Assembly: GCF_022512515.1 (NCBI RefSeq)
Contig: NZ_JAKWBK010000001.1
Coordinates: 248,001-312,000 of the forward strand
Length of the DNA: 64,000 nucleotides
Source of the DNA: Paraniabella hibiscisoli
GTDB taxonomy: Bacteria > Bacteroidota > Bacteroidia > Chitinophagales > Chitinophagaceae
Direction: 5' to 3'
Below the pieces are notes generated by a model. The model saw only the letters and a list, made by a program, of their open reading frames with translations. It was not told where the DNA came from and ran no database searches. Positions 20,508 to 29,045 of this stretch are shown in pieces. The position numbers and the translations under genes are program-made. The first letter of the stretch is position 1. Each line of letters starts with the position of its first letter.

Positions 20508-21770
20508 TTATTTCCTTTCGTCTGCCATATCAGGAATAGCATTCACTTTATAGCTGCCGGCATCTAGCTTTTCTTTAACCGCAGTAAATGCCTCCAAGGT
20601 GAGTTGTATATCTTCATCGGTATGTACAGCTGTTGGTATGAGCCTGTAAATAATGTGGCCGCGAGGTATTACCGGATAAACGACGATAGAGCAGAAAATT
20701 TTAAAGTTTTCACGCAGATCCATTACCATGGCGGTTGCTTCTTCTACGCCTCCGTTCATATAAATCGGGGTAACTACCGAGTCTGTTTTTCCAATATCAA
20801 ATCCTCTCTCTTTTAATCCCTGCTGTAATTTTAAAGCATTTTCCCAAAGTTTATCCTTTAATGCAGGTTGACTTTTCAGGAGTTCGAGACGCTTTAAATT
20901 ACCGATCACCAACGGCATGGGCAGGCTTTTAGCAAAGATCTGGCTGCGGATATTATAACGGATGTAATCGATGATCTTTCTTTCACCGGCAATAAATGCT
21001 CCTATAGAAGCCATTGACTTGGCAAAAGTAGAAAAATAAAGATCTATCTGGTCCTGAACGCCTTGCTCTTCACCTGCGCCGGCGCCGGTTTTTCCGAGCG
21101 TACCAAAACCATGCGCGTCATCTACCAGAAGCCTGAAATCATATTTATTTTTAAACGCTGCGATCTCTTTTAATTTGCCCTGGTCTCCCGCCATACCAAA
21201 TACGCCTTCGGTTACCAGCAATATGCCTCCTGCCTTTTGCCTTTCAATTAAAGAAGTAGCTCTTTGCAATTGCTTTTCAAGATCTTCCAAATCATTATGC
21301 TTAAAAACATACCGATGACCGGCATGCATACGCAGTCCATCTATGATACAAGCATGGCTTTCCGCATCATATACAATCACATCGTGACGGCTACATAGTA
21401 CATCTATAAGGCTTGACATTCCCTGGTAACCGAAATTCACCAGTATGGAATCTTCTTTCTGTACAAACGCAGCCAACTCCGCCTCCAACTGTTCATGATG
21501 ATTACTATTACCACTCATCATGCGCGCACCCATAGGTAGCGCCAAACCAAAATCTTTAGCACCATCGGCATCAGCCTGCCTGACTTCGGGGTGATTAGCC
21601 AGACCCAGGTAGTTATTCAAACTCCATACTATCATATCCTTACCACGGAACTTCATCCTGTTACCTATTTCGCCTTCCAGCTTTGGAAATGCAAAATATC
21701 CATGTGCTCTTTCGCGATGCTGTCCCAGGGGGCCGTAATTTTTCAGTAATCTTTCGAAAATATCTGCCAT
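20508..21770 (-). CDS. PLP-dependent alpha-oxoamine synthase (serine palmitoyltransferase / cysteate acyltransferase / Kbl group)
   Basis: An intact 420-residue fold-type I PLP enzyme that condenses an amino acid with an acyl thioester. Visible: WSLNNYLGLANHPEVR, the substrate/PLP pocket DAESHACIIDG, VDDAHGFGTLG, and the Schiff-base Lys in FAKSMASIG. Family members make 2-amino-3-ketobutyrate, 3-ketosphinganine or, in Bacteroidota, capnine-type sulfonolipid bases from cysteate. The N-terminal FPKLEGEIGNRMKFRGKDMIVW block resembles the larger Bacteroidota clade rather than the short Kbl. Which acceptor is used cannot be told from sequence alone. No lipid genes are adjacent. Confidence 0.85.
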   Translation of the reverse strand: MADIFERLLKNYGPLGQHRERAHGYFAFPKLEGEIGNRMKFRGKDMIVWSLNNYLGLANHPEVRQADADGAKDFGLALPMGARMMSGNSNHHEQLEAELAAFVQKEDSILVNFGYQGMSSLIDVLCSRHDVIVYDAESHACIIDGLRMHAGHRYVFKHNDLEDLEKQLQRATSLIERQKAGGILLVTEGVFGMAGDQGKLKEIAAFKNKYDFRLLVDDAHGFGTLGKTGAGAGEEQGVQDQIDLYFSTFAKSMASIGAFIAGERKIIDYIRYNIRSQIFAKSLPMPLVIGNLKRLELLKSQPALKDKLWENALKLQQGLKERGFDIGKTDSVVTPIYMNGGVEEATAMVMDLRENFKIFCSIVVYPVIPRGHIIYRLIPTAVHTDEDIQLTLEAFTAVKEKLDAGSYKVNAIPDMADERK

Positions 21771-21808
21771 ATACTACAATGTAATTTAATATGAGTAAAA
21801 AATTCGTG

Positions 21809-21816
21809 CAAATATA
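21809..21816 (-). promoter_or_regulatory. Bacteroidota -7 box for the alpha-oxoamine synthase gene
   Basis: TATATTTG on the minus strand matches TAnnTTTG, 38 bases before the start codon at 21770. Confidence 0.5.
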
Positions 21817-21922
21817 ACATGCAAGTTGCAAAGACAGCTGATATCATTTAAAAGCAGCAGCCTGTCTAACAAGATTCCCTGCGTCACAGACATTTACACT
21901 AAGTCCTTTATAATTAAATGTT

Positions 21923-24367
21923 CTAAACGAATAAAGCCTGCTTTCGCAGGCTTTGAGCTCTATTTTTCTCGTCTTTTTTACCGAATATTTTTTGAAAAGT
22001 CCCTTCTTCTTTTTGGGTTCTTCCTGTGTGCCAATGGGTTTCTCTTTTTTGGCACTTGTATCTTTTACAGGTTGTTTCTTCTTATTAGGATCATCCGGCA
22101 GCGGTGCAGATTCGGGGCCTATATATTCATTATTGTTCTGCATATAGTCTTCCTCAGTTCCTACGCCCATATCTTCACCCGCAGCTGCGGGTCCGTTACC
22201 GGAATCATCTTTTACATATAAAGATGGATCTGCACTTACAGCTTCATTACTCATGGTAGGAGGCTCCGCAAATCTTTCATCCTTTAAAATCCCCAGATCT
22301 TTATTCGCATATACTTTCTTGAAGAAATGCTCCCAGATAGGACGTGCTGCCTGGCCGCCAAAACCGCCGGCCCCTTCATTCCTGATAAAACGGTCGTCAC
22401 TACCTACCCATACACCGGCCAACAACTGGGGTACAAATCCCATAAACCAGGCATCACTATTATCGTTAGTAGTACCTGTTTTACCCGCCATCTCTGCCGC
22501 TCCCAACCGGGCCATCAGCCCAGCTGCAGTGCCTTTAACTACAGCGCCCTGCATCATTCTTGACATTGTATAGGCAGTCGCTTCACTAATTGCTTCTCTT
22601 CTATTAGCACTATAGTCAAATCTTTTGATCACATTCCCATTCCTGTCTTCAATCCTGCTGATAAAATACGGTTTCGTAGAAAAACCGCGGCCGCCGAACA
22701 TAGAGTAGGCCCACATCATTTCAAATAAGGACAGCTCGCAAGAGCCTAATGCAATAGAGGGAAAGGGTTGCACTTTTGTAGGTACACCGATTCTTTGCAG
22801 AAAATCTACAAAGCGCCTTGCTCCCACCTGTTTCATGATGTATGCGGTAGCGCAGTTTTTCGACCATGCCAGCGCATTTGCCATTGTCATAGTACCTCCG
22901 CCACATCCTTTTCCGGCGGGCACCCATCCATTACCAGGAAAATACTGTGCAACATCCTGCACCGGTGTTTCGGGGTATAATTCAACTCTTCTACGGCCTC
23001 TCCATAGAGTAAAGGTTTGATAGTTGATCCTACCTGTCTTTTGGTATTAATATTAACGTGATCGTACTTAAAAGTATTAAAACCAATACCACCCACCCAT
23101 GCTCTTACTTCACCTGTCGAAGGGTCCATGGCCATAAAACCGGCCTGTGTAAACAATCGATGGTACTTAATAGAATCATAAGGCGTCATTATGGTATCCC
23201 TGGAGCGCTCCGTATTCCAGGCAAACACTTTCATAGGCGTTTTCTCAAGAAAGCTCGCTCTTATTTCCTTATCGCTTAACCCATCTTCAGCGGAATTTTT
23301 CCACCGGTCACTGGCTTTCATTGCCGCTTCCAGTATATTATCGCGCTTGTTCCAGACACTTCCATTTTTTACAAAGCCTTGCCTGATTACGTTGCGGTAT
23401 AACTGGGGAGCCTGGGCAGCAACTGCTTCTTCAGCATACATCTGCATTACCGGGTTGATGGTTGTATAGATCTTTAACCCATCGTTATAAATATTATAAG
23501 AGGAGCCATCGGGCTTGGTAATATCTTTCAATATTTTTTAACCTCATCGCGCAGTACCTCCCGGAAATAAGGAGCGAACCCCAGATCTTCGGCTGGCTTT
23601 TTGTAATTAAGATCGATCGGCTTCGCCTGAAGATTTGCGGCCTCAGCAGCAGTTATATTACCATTTTCAGCCATTCTACCCAATACCAGGTTTCGTCTGT
23701 CCATAGATGCTTTAGGGTTACGGCGTGGATTATAAATACCGGGACCATTAATACTTCCAACCAATAAGGCGGCTTCTTCTACATTTAATTGTCCCGGCTC
23801 CTTTTGAAAAAATCGCTTCGAAGCATTTCTAATGCCAAATACGTTATCCGGATAAGGCACTGCATTCAGGTACAAAGCCAAAATCTCTTCTTTGGTAAAG
23901 TTCCGCTCCAGCTTAACAGCAATAATCCACTCCTGAAGCTTCTGGATAACTCTTTTAAGCGGGTTGTTTGCCCGTTTATTGAACAAAGCCAAAGCCAGCT
24001 GTTGTGTAATAGTACTACCCCCACCCTGCGAGCCGCCGGAAAATACAGCCCTCAATGTGCCTTTTATATCGATGCCTGAATGCTCGTAAAATCTTTTATC
24101 CTCAGTAGAAACCAATGCGTTAATAACATTAGGCGAAATCTCTTTATATTTTACAATACTTCTGTTACCCGATGGCAGATAATACCTCCCCATTAAAGTT
24201 CCTTCACTTGCATAAACTTCGGAGGCCTGGGCAATGGTTGGATTTTCGAGTTCTTCGATAGAAGGCATTTTACCAAACACTCCGTAATTGGCCATTAAAA
24301 TAACCCCTATAAATAATACAAAGCCAATAAAAAACAACCGCCAAAATATTCGTACCGATTTCTTCAT
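21923..24367 (-). CDS. mrcA: Class A penicillin-binding protein (PBP1A type)
   Basis: Bifunctional peptidoglycan synthase, 815 residues after repair. One membrane anchor (about residues 9-29) precedes the GT51 transglycosylase domain, with STEDKRFYEHSGID and GGSTITQQLALALF. The transpeptidase domain follows: STIKP holds the nucleophile Ser and Lys, SKNC is the S-x-N motif, and AGKTGTTND the KTG motif. A Pro/Lys/Asp-rich tail ends the protein. Breaks: near 23535 (T6 run), 22973 (G4 run) and 21990 (T6 run). The last repair changes the C-terminus to end LRKQALFV at 21923 rather than running on to 21844. Confidence 0.95.
21933..21954 (-). terminator. Hairpin inside the last codons of the PBP gene
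   Basis: AAAGCCTGC / GCAGGCTTT forms a perfect 9-bp stem with a GAAA tetraloop on the minus strand, but only a weak T-rich tail follows. It overlaps the codons for SLRKQALF, so if it terminates transcription it does so within or just past the coding end. Confidence 0.45.
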
Positions 24368-24527
24368 TCAATATGCTATTTAAAATTCTTCTCTTAGTGA
24401 AGCAAAATTGCAGTAAATCTACATTTTAAATTAATTATTTATTTCTTAAAATTCAAATCTGCTTTCAAACCTATCATTTTATGCTATTTGCCCTCATTCA
24501 AGTAGCTTTATCAGCAAATATCATTCC

Positions 24528-24749
24528 TTGCAACAGAAAAAGTATAGTCCCTGGTTTCGCTATTTGGGTATTACCGCACAATTGCTGGTTTTAATTGGCC
24601 TTGCCCTTTACGGCGGAATAAAACTTGACGACAGATTTGATGTAGCGCCTTTATTTACAGTAGCCTTACCTTTGCTGGTATTGGCTGTTACATTTTACAA
24701 ACTAATTAAAGAAACAGGGAAAAAGGAACACGATAATGGACGCAAGTAA
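24528..24749 (+). CDS. AtpZ/AtpI-family small membrane protein
   Basis: A 73-residue protein with two transmembrane helices (about 13-33 and 41-61) around GGIKLDDRF, the layout of the AtpZ/AtpI (ATPase gene 1) family, which helps assemble the F-type ATP synthase rotor or imports Mg2+. The only in-frame start is TTG at 24528 unless an upstream base was lost. It overlaps the next gene by 14 bases. Usually these genes precede atpB; here they do not. Confidence 0.75.
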   Translation: MQQKKYSPWFRYLGITAQLLVLIGLALYGGIKLDDRFDVAPLFTVALPLLVLAVTFYKLIKETGKKEHDNGRK

Positions 24750-25143
24750 AAAAGGGTTTAATCCGCTTAAATTGATGATACTGGTTTTTGTACTTTTAAG
24801 TGCTTTCTTCCTTATTTTCAGGGAAACGCTGACGAAGGCAGGTGCAGACACCAATGTGTTGATCGTAGCCAATATCATTTTATTTTTAATCGGGATTTTT
24901 ACCGTAAGAAATGGTTTGAAAGCAATTGGCAATCCTAATCCGCATGTATTTGTACGTGTATTTTATACCGGGTTTATTATTCGCCTTTTTGCCTGCGCTA
25001 TTGCAGCGTTCGTTTATATTTCCCTTACTGATGGAAAAGTAAACAAAGTGTCGCTTTTTGCCAGCCTTGGTATATATATACTTTACAACGTAATAGAAGT
25101 TTCTTCTTTACAAAAAGCTTTAAGGAATAATAAGAATGGCTAA
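24736..25143 (+). CDS. Four-helix membrane protein, probable ATP synthase-associated
   Basis: A 135-residue protein with about four hydrophobic helices (residues 12-28, 41-57, 72-95, 106-124). In Bacteroidota a protein of this size and topology, sometimes compared with ATP synthase subunit I, lies between atpZ and atpB. Overlaps at both ends (14 bases with AtpZ-like, 8 bases with SprT) show translational coupling. The family assignment is by position and topology only. Confidence 0.6.
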   Translation: MDASKKGFNPLKLMILVFVLLSAFFLIFRETLTKAGADTNVLIVANIILFLIGIFTVRNGLKAIGNPNPHVFVRVFYTGFIIRLFACAIAAFVYISLTDGKVNKVSLFASLGIYILYNVIEVSSLQKALRNNKNG

Positions 25144-25765
25144 AAAGGAAGTTCCTTTACAACAACTAGCCGAATACCTGCCCGATCACACTTTTGAGGC
25201 GGTTGTTGCATATCTTAATTTTTACAAAGTACATTTAACCATCGCTAAAAGCAGGAAATCTGTTTTGGGCGATTACCGTCATAGTATTAATACGCAGCAC
25301 CACCGCATCAGCGTCAATGGGAACCTGAATAAGTATGCATTCCTGATTACCTTATTACATGAACTGGCACACCTGGTTACATTTGAAAAATATGGCAACC
25401 GCGTTCAGGCACATGGAAAAGAGTGGAAAACGCTGTATGGACAGATACTGGCCCAGTTTATCGAGAAAAAGATCTTCCCGGCTGATATTGAAAATGAATT
25501 ACTCGCCACCCTACACAATCCAGGGGCTTCTACCTGCGCCGAAGAAAGCCTACAACGCATCCTGTACCGTTACGATACAAGAAAAGAAGGCTATTCACTG
25601 GTGGAAGCTATTCCTGAAGGGCAATTTTTTCGACTGAAGGATGGCCGTATTTTCCAGAAAGGCAAAAAGCGGACAAAAAGGTATAGTTGTGTGGAAATAT
25701 CTACGAATAAAACCTACCTGTTCAGCCCGGTTTACGAAGTGCAGCATGTAAAAATTTCTCAATAA
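25136..25765 (+). CDS. SprT-like zinc metalloprotease domain protein
   Basis: An intact 209-residue protein. The zinc motif HELAHL is at about residues 77-82 with a downstream H in AHGKEWKTLYG, as in the SprT/Spartan family, whose eukaryotic members cut DNA-protein crosslinks. The C-terminal part carries FRLKDGRIFQKGKKRTKRYSC, a basic stretch that may contact nucleic acid; the four-Cys zinc ribbon of many SprT proteins is not seen. It is the last gene of the AtpZ-like operon. Confidence 0.88.
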   Translation: MAKKEVPLQQLAEYLPDHTFEAVVAYLNFYKVHLTIAKSRKSVLGDYRHSINTQHHRISVNGNLNKYAFLITLLHELAHLVTFEKYGNRVQAHGKEWKTLYGQILAQFIEKKIFPADIENELLATLHNPGASTCAEESLQRILYRYDTRKEGYSLVEAIPEGQFFRLKDGRIFQKGKKRTKRYSCVEISTNKTYLFSPVYEVQHVKISQ

Positions 25766-26874
25766 TCAAATCCCGTGCAGAAAACTATTGCTGATATATT
25801 TAGCCACGTGGGCCAGATCTTTGGTTTCTTCAAAAACAGCTAACTGCCTGTCTGCCCCTGTACCGTTTTCCAGTATTTTATGAACATAATCAATTCTATG
25901 CTGACTACCCAGATGTGGGATTACCGGATCTACAAAATCAAGCAATTCGTAAATAAGCGCTCGGGTATTCACTTCCTCCTCTTTACCAAAGTCGATCAGG
26001 TAACCATCTAACCCATAACGGCTGGCCCGCCATTTATTTTCATTGATGAGGGGACGGGAATATTGTATGTAGTTCAGGTTTTTGCTGCGCAACATATATA
26101 TGCGTGCGCAGATTGCCTGGAACAAAGCGGCAATCGCAATGGTTTCATCTACCGTCATCGGTATATCGCATATCCTGAACTCTACGGTGTTAAAGAAAGG
26201 GTGCACTCTCAGGTCCCACCAGATCTTCTTGGCATTATCGATGCAATTCGTCTTAATAAGCATTTTCACGTAGTTGTCATAGGCTTCAATGCTCTCAAAA
26301 GCATCGGGGATACCGGTGCGCGGAAACTTATCAAAAACTTTGGTGCGGTAAGATTTATATCCCGTGGTACGCCCCTCCCAAAAAGGCGAGTTGGTACTTA
26401 ACGCAAAAATATGCGGCAGAAAGTAGCGGGTAGAATTGGCGATGTGGTTAGCCAGCTCCCTGCTCTCCATGCCTACATGCACATGCAAACCAAAAATGAG
26501 ATTGCTACGGGCGGCTTCCTGTAGTTCTGCTATAATCTCGTTGTAGCGCTGATGATCAGTAATCAACTGTTTTTCCCAATGACTGAAAGGATGGGTTCCC
26601 GATGCTCTAAAGTTAAACCCAGGTCGCCGGCAATATCGTGGATTGTTTTGCGTAACAGGGAAACATCTTTATGGGCTTCATCAATATCCTGACAAATGTC
26701 CGTCCCCACTTCCACTACTGCCTGGTGCATTTCGGCCTTCACTTTATCCTTGATCGTTTTTTGTCCTTCCTGAACAATCCGCTGCTCATGGCTTTTAAGC
26801 TCGTAGGTTTCCGGGTCGAGCACCATGTACTCCTCTTCTACGCCTAGTGTAAATGTTTTATAATTTAAGACCAT
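25766..26874 (-). CDS. YbdK-type carboxylate-amine ligase (GCS2 family)
   Basis: An ATP-dependent glutamate-cysteine-ligase-like enzyme of 369 residues after repair of one break near 26616. The N-terminus FTLGVEEEYMVLDP carries the metal-binding Glu residues of the GCS2 fold; further blocks are HVHVGMESRE, SPFWEGRTTGYKSYR, EFRICDIPMT and the C-terminal ANKWRASRYGLDGYLID. E. coli YbdK has weak gamma-glutamylcysteine ligase activity; the true substrate of this subgroup is often unknown. It is followed upstream on the same strand by an ATP-grasp gene 133 bases away, suggesting a two-ligase pathway. Confidence 0.88.
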
Positions 26875-26883
26875 CTTTTAAAA

Positions 26884-27006
26884 TTTGCTAATGTGATAAT
26901 TAGCCAATGAGCCAATGTAAATGCTGATTATTTACTAGAACGATCCTATATCAAGCGCTTTTGCCAGGCAGGCACTAGCGAATCATCACATTAGCACACT
27001 AGCATT
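26884..27006. repeat. Inverted repeat with internal degenerate GCTAATG-like units
   Basis: TGCTAATGTGAT at 26886-26897 is matched exactly by its inverse complement at 26985-26996. The left arm continues with repeated words (ATTAGCCAATGAGCCAATG), the right with CACTAGC/CATTAGC units. This low-complexity, stem-forming spacer fills the gap between the two ligase genes. Confidence 0.55.
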
Positions 27007-27944
27007 TTATTTCCCTGCGCTCTGTTTTACGTATTCACCCCATGTAAGATTATCACCTCCGTTATTCGCTAAAGCTTTTTCGATGGCGAAGTTGGCGGAG
27101 GTTTCTACTACCCATTCGAAGTTTTCTGCACCCACACTTGCCACATCAGCATCCGGTGCAGGATTACAGAAATCTATGGCATAAGGAACACCATCCCTCA
27201 ACGCCAGCTCAACCGTATTAAAATCGTAGCCAAGATATTTATTAATCTTTAAAACGATATCTGTCATTTCTTTCAGTTTCTCTTCGGTCGGGGAAAAGTC
27301 AGCCTTATAACGCAAATGATGTGGGTTACGCGGCTCATAGGGCATAATTCGCACATGCTTGCCACCAATACAGTAGCAGCGATAATATTCTTCAAAAACA
27401 ATTTCTTCCTGCAAAAGCATCACCAGCTGGCCCGTTTCGTTGTGCTTCTCAAAAACTCTTCCATGGTGTTTAGCTTGTACACATTTTTCCAGCCCCCGCC
27501 GGCAAAGGGCTTCATATAAGCAGGAAACCCTACTTCTTCAAAAATGCCCTGCCAATCCAAAGGATAAGACAGATTACTAAAAGAGTCTGCGCTGGTATCA
27601 TCCGGCATTTCATTAGACGGAAGTATAGCTGTTTTAGGCACAGGCACACCTATCTGCGTCATGAGGCAATTATTGAAGTATTTATCATCGGCGCTCCACC
27701 AGAAAGGATTATTAATAACTGCGGTTCCTGTAAGAGCGGCGTTTTTTAACCAGGTGCGGTAAAACGGCACATCCTGCGATATACGGTCAATGATAACGGA
27801 ATAACCGCTACCTACACCCTGTAAGGCTTTTTCAATTTTTACAGGCTCGGCAATAATGCCATCTACGTTTTTGCTGTTTACCCTCTCTACAAAGGCTTCC
27901 GGAAACGATCTTTCCTTTCCGTGCAGAATACCGATTTTTTTCAT
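27007..27944 (-). CDS. ATP-grasp superfamily ligase
   Basis: A 312-residue ligase after repair of an A5 run near 27453. The start at 27944 gives MKKIGILHGKERSFPEAFVE. The ATP-grasp core is seen in FPAYMKPFAGGGWKNVYKL (phosphate-contacting Lys and Gly loop), then ETGQLVMLLQEEIVFEEYYRCY, and the metal-binding DFNTVELALRDGVPYAIDFCNP. Enzymes of this group join a carboxylate to an amine or peptide. Together with the YbdK-like ligase it suggests stepwise assembly of a small peptide-like or gamma-glutamyl compound; product unknown. Confidence 0.85.
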
Positions 27945-28137
27945 GTTTAAATTAGTTTGTTGGTACAATAATTATGGTGCGGTTATTTATATGGTCTTCA
28001 AAAATGTTCGTGATTAAAAATACTTCTCTATCAAATATATTTTTTAAAATGATATAAACAAAAATTGTTTCTGATCAACTATTAAACATTACTGGAAACT
28101 GAAATTAATAATTAAATAATATTGAAAATACATTTAC

Positions 28138-28145
28138 TATTTTTG
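28138..28145 (+). promoter_or_regulatory. Bacteroidota -7 box abutting the esterase start
   Basis: TATTTTTG matches TAnnTTTG and ends five bases before the ATG at 28151, implying an almost leaderless transcript if used. Confidence 0.35.
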
Positions 28146-28150
28146 ATTTA

Positions 28151-28960
28151 ATGGAAACTGCAGCCGAATTAGAATTGGTTACCGATACCTTAACCATCGC
28201 ATCAGCACATTTAAAAAGAGAAGTTGCGCTTAATTTATATCTACCTAAAAATGTTGTCAACCCGGCAACTATCAGCTTATTGCTGATCAACGACGGACAA
28301 GATATGGCGGTTATGGAATACGATAAAATATTGCATGACCTCTATCTGCAAGATGCTATTCATCCCATATTATCGGTGGCTATTACAGCCGGTAGCGAGA
28401 GAACACAGGAATATGGTGTGGCTAAAAAGAAAGATTATCTCGGTCGTGGGTCGAAGGCCGGCGCCTACAGCAAATTTATTATAAACGAATTGCTGCCTTT
28501 CATAAGTGAAACGTACCAGGTTACTCAATTTAAAGAGATAGCCTTTGCCGGGTTTTCTCTGGGAGGCTTGAGCGCGCTGGACATGGTTTGGAATAATCCT
28601 GAGGTTTTTTCCAGGGCGGGCGTTTTTTCAGGTTCGCTCTGGTGGCGTAGTGTAGACCAGCATGACGGTAAATATGACGATAATAAACACCGTATTATGC
28701 AACAACAAATACGCAAAGGCGCGTATGCCCCGGGTTTAAAATTCTTCTTCGAGTGTGGCAAGCTGGACGAGAGCGGGGACCGTAATAATAATGGCATTAT
28801 TGATTCGATTGATGATACGCTTGATCATATTAAAGAGCTATTTGCCAAAGGTTATGGGCCTGAAGACATTGCTTACTTAGAACTGGATGAGGGGAAACAC
28901 GATGTGCCCACCTGGGGCCTGGCTATGCCTGCGTTCTTAAAATGGGGATGGGGTAAATAA
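28151..28960 (+). CDS. Alpha/beta-hydrolase esterase (Fes/esterase D group)
   Basis: An intact 269-residue hydrolase without a signal peptide. The nucleophile elbow is AGFSLGGLSAL at about residue 140; an acidic block CGKLDESGDRNNNGIID follows, and the catalytic His lies in DEGKHDVPTW near the end. The group hydrolyses ester bonds of trilactone siderophores, acyl sugars or peptides. It is transcribed divergently from the ATP-grasp/YbdK pair and may process or release that product; this link is inference. Confidence 0.85.
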   Translation: METAAELELVTDTLTIASAHLKREVALNLYLPKNVVNPATISLLLINDGQDMAVMEYDKILHDLYLQDAIHPILSVAITAGSERTQEYGVAKKKDYLGRGSKAGAYSKFIINELLPFISETYQVTQFKEIAFAGFSLGGLSALDMVWNNPEVFSRAGVFSGSLWWRSVDQHDGKYDDNKHRIMQQQIRKGAYAPGLKFFFECGKLDESGDRNNNGIIDSIDDTLDHIKELFAKGYGPEDIAYLELDEGKHDVPTWGLAMPAFLKWGWGK

Positions 28961-28963
28961 ATT

Positions 28964-29045
28964 TAAAGTTGGAGATTTAAGGTTTGAGGTTTAATGTTGT
29001 TTATAGAACTTTGAACTTCCAAACATTGAACCTTAAACTTCAAAC
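28964..29045. repeat. Degenerate intergenic repeat with inverted arms
   Basis: Units such as GATTTAAGGTTTGAGGTTTAATG on the left are mirrored by CATTGAACCTTAAACTTCAAAC on the right, allowing an imperfect hairpin between the esterase and YyaL genes. No T run follows the arms. Confidence 0.5.

Noticed and set aside
21844..21922. C-terminal extension of the PBP beyond 21923
   Set aside because: The extension exists only in the unrepaired frame; restoring one A near 21990 gives a natural Lys-rich end and a stop at 21923.
26884..27006. CRISPR array
   Set aside because: Repeats are short, degenerate and not evenly spaced; no cas gene is nearby.
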